Shown here: positions 61,631 to 64,000 of the stretch, in pieces
Numbering within the stretch: position 1 is the first letter of the stretch
Layout of the letters: each line of letters starts with the position of its first letter
Assembly: GCF_042658365.1 (NCBI RefSeq)
Contig: NZ_JBHSQC010000015.1
Source of the DNA: Carnobacterium_A antarcticum
GTDB lineage: Bacteria; Bacillota; Bacilli; Lactobacillales; Carnobacteriaceae
Length of the DNA stretch: 64,000 bases
Strand: one strand, 5' to 3'
Program-made: the position numbers and the translations under genes
Notes under the pieces: model-generated
What the model was told of the DNA's origin: nothing
The model's input: the letters and a program-made list of their open reading frames with translations, nothing else
Database searches by the model: none

Positions 61631-61664
61631 AACGTGTTTCAGTTTACTGGAACACGTTTTTTTA
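61630..61664 (+). terminator. Terminator between glvR-like and PTS gene
   Basis: AACGTGTTTCAGT (61631-61643) pairs with ACTGGAACACGTT (61646-61658, one wobble), then a T run. The downstream PTS gene therefore needs its own promoter. Confidence 0.82.
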
Positions 61665-61682
61665 ATGCCAAAAACGCTATAC

Positions 61683-61698
61683 AACGAAGCGCTTACAC
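61683..61698 (+). promoter_or_regulatory. Weak cre-like site before the alpha-glucoside PTS gene
   Basis: The core AAGCGCTTACA, a common cre core, is intact, but the left half mismatches consensus at three positions. It lies 42 bases before the PTS start. Confidence 0.4.
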
Positions 61699-61739
61699 GA
61701 TAAACTGAAACCATAAAAGATAACAGGGGGGAAAAAATA

Positions 61740-63341
61740 ATGAAGACAAAATTGATGGACGGCATGCAGCGATTTTCAAAAGCGATGTTCATTCCAGTAC
61801 TGATTCTGCCGATTGCAGGGATTCTGATTGCACTCGGAAATTTGTTTACCAATGCAAAACTCATTGAAACAGTTCCGTTTTTTGACAATCCAATCACAAC
61901 AGGATTTGGAATGATATTATCTGGATCATTGGTGTCGATCTTAAATAACTTAGGGCTGATATTTTGTGTTGGTTTAGCTGTAGGATTGGCTAAAAAGAAA
62001 AAATCAGAAGCAGGGTTTACCTCTTTGCTGGGTTACTTGGTATTTATCAATGCAATGAACAAATTTATGGAACTAAAAGGAATTTTAGTTGAAGCAGACT
62101 CATTACAAGGAACTGGACAATCATTAGTTATGGGTGTTCAAGTACTGGATATGGGTGTTTTCTTGGGGATCATCTTAGGAATCGTGACCGCATTCGTTCA
62201 TAATAAATTTGCGGATAAAGAATTTAACAACGCTTTCCAAATCTATGGCGGTTCTCGATTTGTCTTTATTGTCTTGATTCCAGTTGTGGTCTTATTAGCA
62301 ATTGCGTTTACTTATATTTGGCCCTTCTTCCAAAACGGAATTAACAGTTTAGGAACATTGATCAATCAAAGTGGAAACTTCGGTATTTTCTTATACGGTA
62401 CATTAGAACGCTTGTTGATCCCAACGGGTTTGCATCATTTAGTGTACACACCGTTCTTGTATACTTCGTTAGGCGGAATTCAGGAAGTGGGAGGACAACT
62501 GCTAGAAGGAGCAAGAAATATTTATTATGCTGAAATTGCTGATCCAAGTGTAAGCGTTCTTTCTCCAAGCGTTATCTGGGATGCGCGTGGTATTTCTAAA
62601 ATGTTTGGTTTGATCGGTGCCTGTTTAGCCATGTACCAAACAGCTAGTCCTGAAAATAAAGGAAAAGCTAAAGCCATTTTGATACCAGCTGTTGTGACGT
62701 CATTTATTGCTGGTGTTACAGAACCAATTGAATTCTCGTTCATGTTTATCGCACCTCTTTTATTTGTTATTCATGCGGTGTTTAGCGGACTAAGTATGGT
62801 CGTTCTGAATCTCTTAAATGTTAGAGCTATCGGGCCGAATGGGTTTATTGATTTCTTATTATACAATTTGCCATTGGGAATCGAAAAGACCGGCTGGCCA
62901 ATGTATATTTTAGTTGGACTTCTGTTCTTTGTTCTTTACTATGTTACTTTCCGCTTTTTGATTTTGAAATTCAATTTTAAAACGATCGGACGCGAAGAAG
63001 CCGGCCAGGAAACAAAATTGTACTCTAAAAAAGAATACAATGAAGTAAAAGGCAAAAAAACTGCTGGTGTTCAACCTCAAGAAGGAACCGGCATGGCCAG
63101 TATTATTGTCAATGCCTTAGGAGGCGCGGGAAATATCAATACAGTAACCAACTGTTATACGAGGTTAAGGCTAACGCTGAATGAGCCTGGGATGGTTGAT
63201 GAAGCTATTTTGAAAAATGAAACGGGAGCTAGCGGGGTCATCATTAAAGACCAAAATGTTCAAGTGGTTTATGGACTGCAAGTCAATAGTGTTAGAAAAT
63301 CTGTAGACCAGTACTTAGGCAGAGAAGAAGACGATGAATAG
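61740..63341 (+). CDS. glvC: PTS EIICB permease, maltose/alpha-glucoside type (GlvC-like)
   Basis: This 533-residue PTS permease has an EIIC domain (about 1-425) and an EIIB domain (about 450-530) with the phospho-cysteine C472 in TNCYTRLRLTL. It is related to, but clearly distinct from, the permease at 50861. The next gene is a GH4 6-phospho-alpha-glucosidase, so it would import and phosphorylate maltose or a similar alpha-glucoside. ATG 61740 follows a run of six G. EIIA is not present and must be shared. Confidence 0.9.
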   Translation: MKTKLMDGMQRFSKAMFIPVLILPIAGILIALGNLFTNAKLIETVPFFDNPITTGFGMILSGSLVSILNNLGLIFCVGLAVGLAKKKKSEAGFTSLLGYLVFINAMNKFMELKGILVEADSLQGTGQSLVMGVQVLDMGVFLGIILGIVTAFVHNKFADKEFNNAFQIYGGSRFVFIVLIPVVVLLAIAFTYIWPFFQNGINSLGTLINQSGNFGIFLYGTLERLLIPTGLHHLVYTPFLYTSLGGIQEVGGQLLEGARNIYYAEIADPSVSVLSPSVIWDARGISKMFGLIGACLAMYQTASPENKGKAKAILIPAVVTSFIAGVTEPIEFSFMFIAPLLFVIHAVFSGLSMVVLNLLNVRAIGPNGFIDFLLYNLPLGIEKTGWPMYILVGLLFFVLYYVTFRFLILKFNFKTIGREEAGQETKLYSKKEYNEVKGKKTAGVQPQEGTGMASIIVNALGGAGNINTVTNCYTRLRLTLNEPGMVDEAILKNETGASGVIIKDQNVQVVYGLQVNSVRKSVDQYLGREEDDE

Positions 63342-63362
63342 AAATTAGAAAGGAAGATATAA

Positions 63363-64000
63363 ATGAAGAATTTTTCAGTAGTGATTGCAGGAGGCGGAAG
63401 TACATTTACGCCAGGAATCGTCATGATGATGTTGGATAATTTAGATAGATTCCCAATCAGAACATTAAAATTATACGATAATGATGAAGCAAGACAAGCT
63501 GTTTTAGGAGAAGCGTTGGCAATCTTATTAAAAGAACAAGCACCAGAAATCGACTTTTCTTATACAACGGACCCTGAAGAAGCCTTTACGGATATGGACT
63601 TTTGTATGGCTCATATTCGGGTAGGAAAATACGCGATGCGTGAACAAGATGAAAAAATACCATTAAAACATGGGGTTGTCGGACAAGAAACATGTGGTCC
63701 TGGAGGCATTGCTTACGGAATGCGAAGCATAGGCGGCATGCTGGAAATTATTGATTACATGGAAAGGTATTCGCCAGATTGCTGGATGTTGAACTATTCT
63801 AATCCAGCAGCTATTGTTGCTGAAGCATGTCGTGTGCTTCGTCCAACGGCTAAAGTATTGAATATTTGTGATATGCCGGTTGGAACATTAAGAAGAATGT
63901 CTCAAATCATTGGCAAACAACCTGAAGATCTAGAAGTTCGGTACTTTGGATTAAATCATTTTGGCTGGTGGACAAGTGTGAAAGACAAGGAAGGGCATGA
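63363..64000 (+). CDS. glvA: GH4 6-phospho-alpha-glucosidase (5' part only)
   Basis: This NAD- and manganese-dependent family GH4 enzyme is cut by the window end; about 212 residues are visible. It opens with the Rossmann motif VVIAGGGSTFTPG (residues 6-18) and contains the family signatures CGPGGIAYGMRS and MLNYSNPAAIV, followed by NHFGWW. The GlvA/MalH type splits phosphorylated maltose into glucose and glucose 6-phosphate. It follows the PTS gene by 21 bases, with AAAGGAAG before ATG 63363. The pair completes an alpha-glucoside uptake operon. Confidence 0.93.
   Translation, partial: MKNFSVVIAGGGSTFTPGIVMMMLDNLDRFPIRTLKLYDNDEARQAVLGEALAILLKEQAPEIDFSYTTDPEEAFTDMDFCMAHIRVGKYAMREQDEKIPLKHGVVGQETCGPGGIAYGMRSIGGMLEIIDYMERYSPDCWMLNYSNPAAIVAEACRVLRPTAKVLNICDMPVGTLRRMSQIIGKQPEDLEVRYFGLNHFGWWTSVKDKEGH

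Noticed and set aside
1..64000. CRISPR arrays, insertion sequences, prophage or toxin-antitoxin genes
   Set aside because: No regularly spaced repeats, transposase, integrase or phage structural protein was seen in either strand.

Overview
The window is 64 kb of low-GC, gene-dense Firmicutes DNA. Gene content and style point to a lactic-acid-bacterium relative, most likely Carnobacterium or a close neighbour. The reasons are PTS sugar uptake with CcpA-type cre sites, a BusAB-style fused osmolyte transporter, MprF, Spx, YesMN-type signalling, strong AGGAGG ribosome sites and frequent TTG/GTG starts. The genus is an inference from overall character, not from a marker gene. No phage, insertion sequence, plasmid gene or CRISPR array is visible; this looks like ordinary chromosomal backbone with transport and stress functions.

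Layout. 1-10 kb: the end of a cystine symporter gene, a metal P-type ATPase with an unusual CPG motif, a three-gene MacAB-like exporter (minus strand) with a palindromic operator at its start site, two phosphoesterases and a fused OpuC/BusA osmoprotectant importer. 10-18 kb: tex, mprF, an SprT-like protein, a beta-helix protein without signal peptide, and tRNA-Leu(GAG). 18-31 kb: an aminotransferase linked to an amino-acid ABC importer, a YesMN two-component pair, an MgtC-like protein, a YdhK lipoprotein, a TetR-controlled fused ABC exporter, a structured intergenic repeat, an orphan osmolyte-binding lipoprotein and the undecaprenyl-phosphate translocase PopT (DUF368). 32-43.6 kb: the mglBAC galactoside importer under a perfect cre box with a small membrane protein at its end, an M20 amidohydrolase, an AEC carrier, an aldo/keto reductase, three VOC/glyoxalase proteins, and a ROK kinase paired with an SGNH hydrolase. 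43.6-50.7 kb: a gene-poor stretch holding a candidate structured RNA, a VTE5/VTE6-like (dolichol-kinase/DUF92) fusion gene with an apparent frameshift at an A7 slippery tract, an M19 dipeptidase, YbaN, Spx behind a promoter with a T12 spacer tract, HlyIII and an OppA-like lipoprotein. 50.8-64 kb: a PTS permease with nanE, TrkA/TrkH, a fluoride-riboswitch-controlled CLC-F antiporter, two RpiR regulators, DUF1003, a DMT transporter, and a glv-type alpha-glucoside PTS operon whose GH4 gene runs off the window.

How the parts work together. Carbon uptake (mgl, two PTS systems, YesMN, aldo/keto reductase) shares cre-like sites near promoters, which suggests catabolite control. Envelope and stress functions form a second theme: MprF, PopT, MacAB-like exporters, OpuC, Trk, CLC-F and Spx. 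The least explained elements are the 44.0-44.25 kb structured RNA candidate, the frameshifted isoprenoid-kinase-like gene, the phase-variation-like spx promoter and several small membrane proteins (44, 57 and 59 residues).
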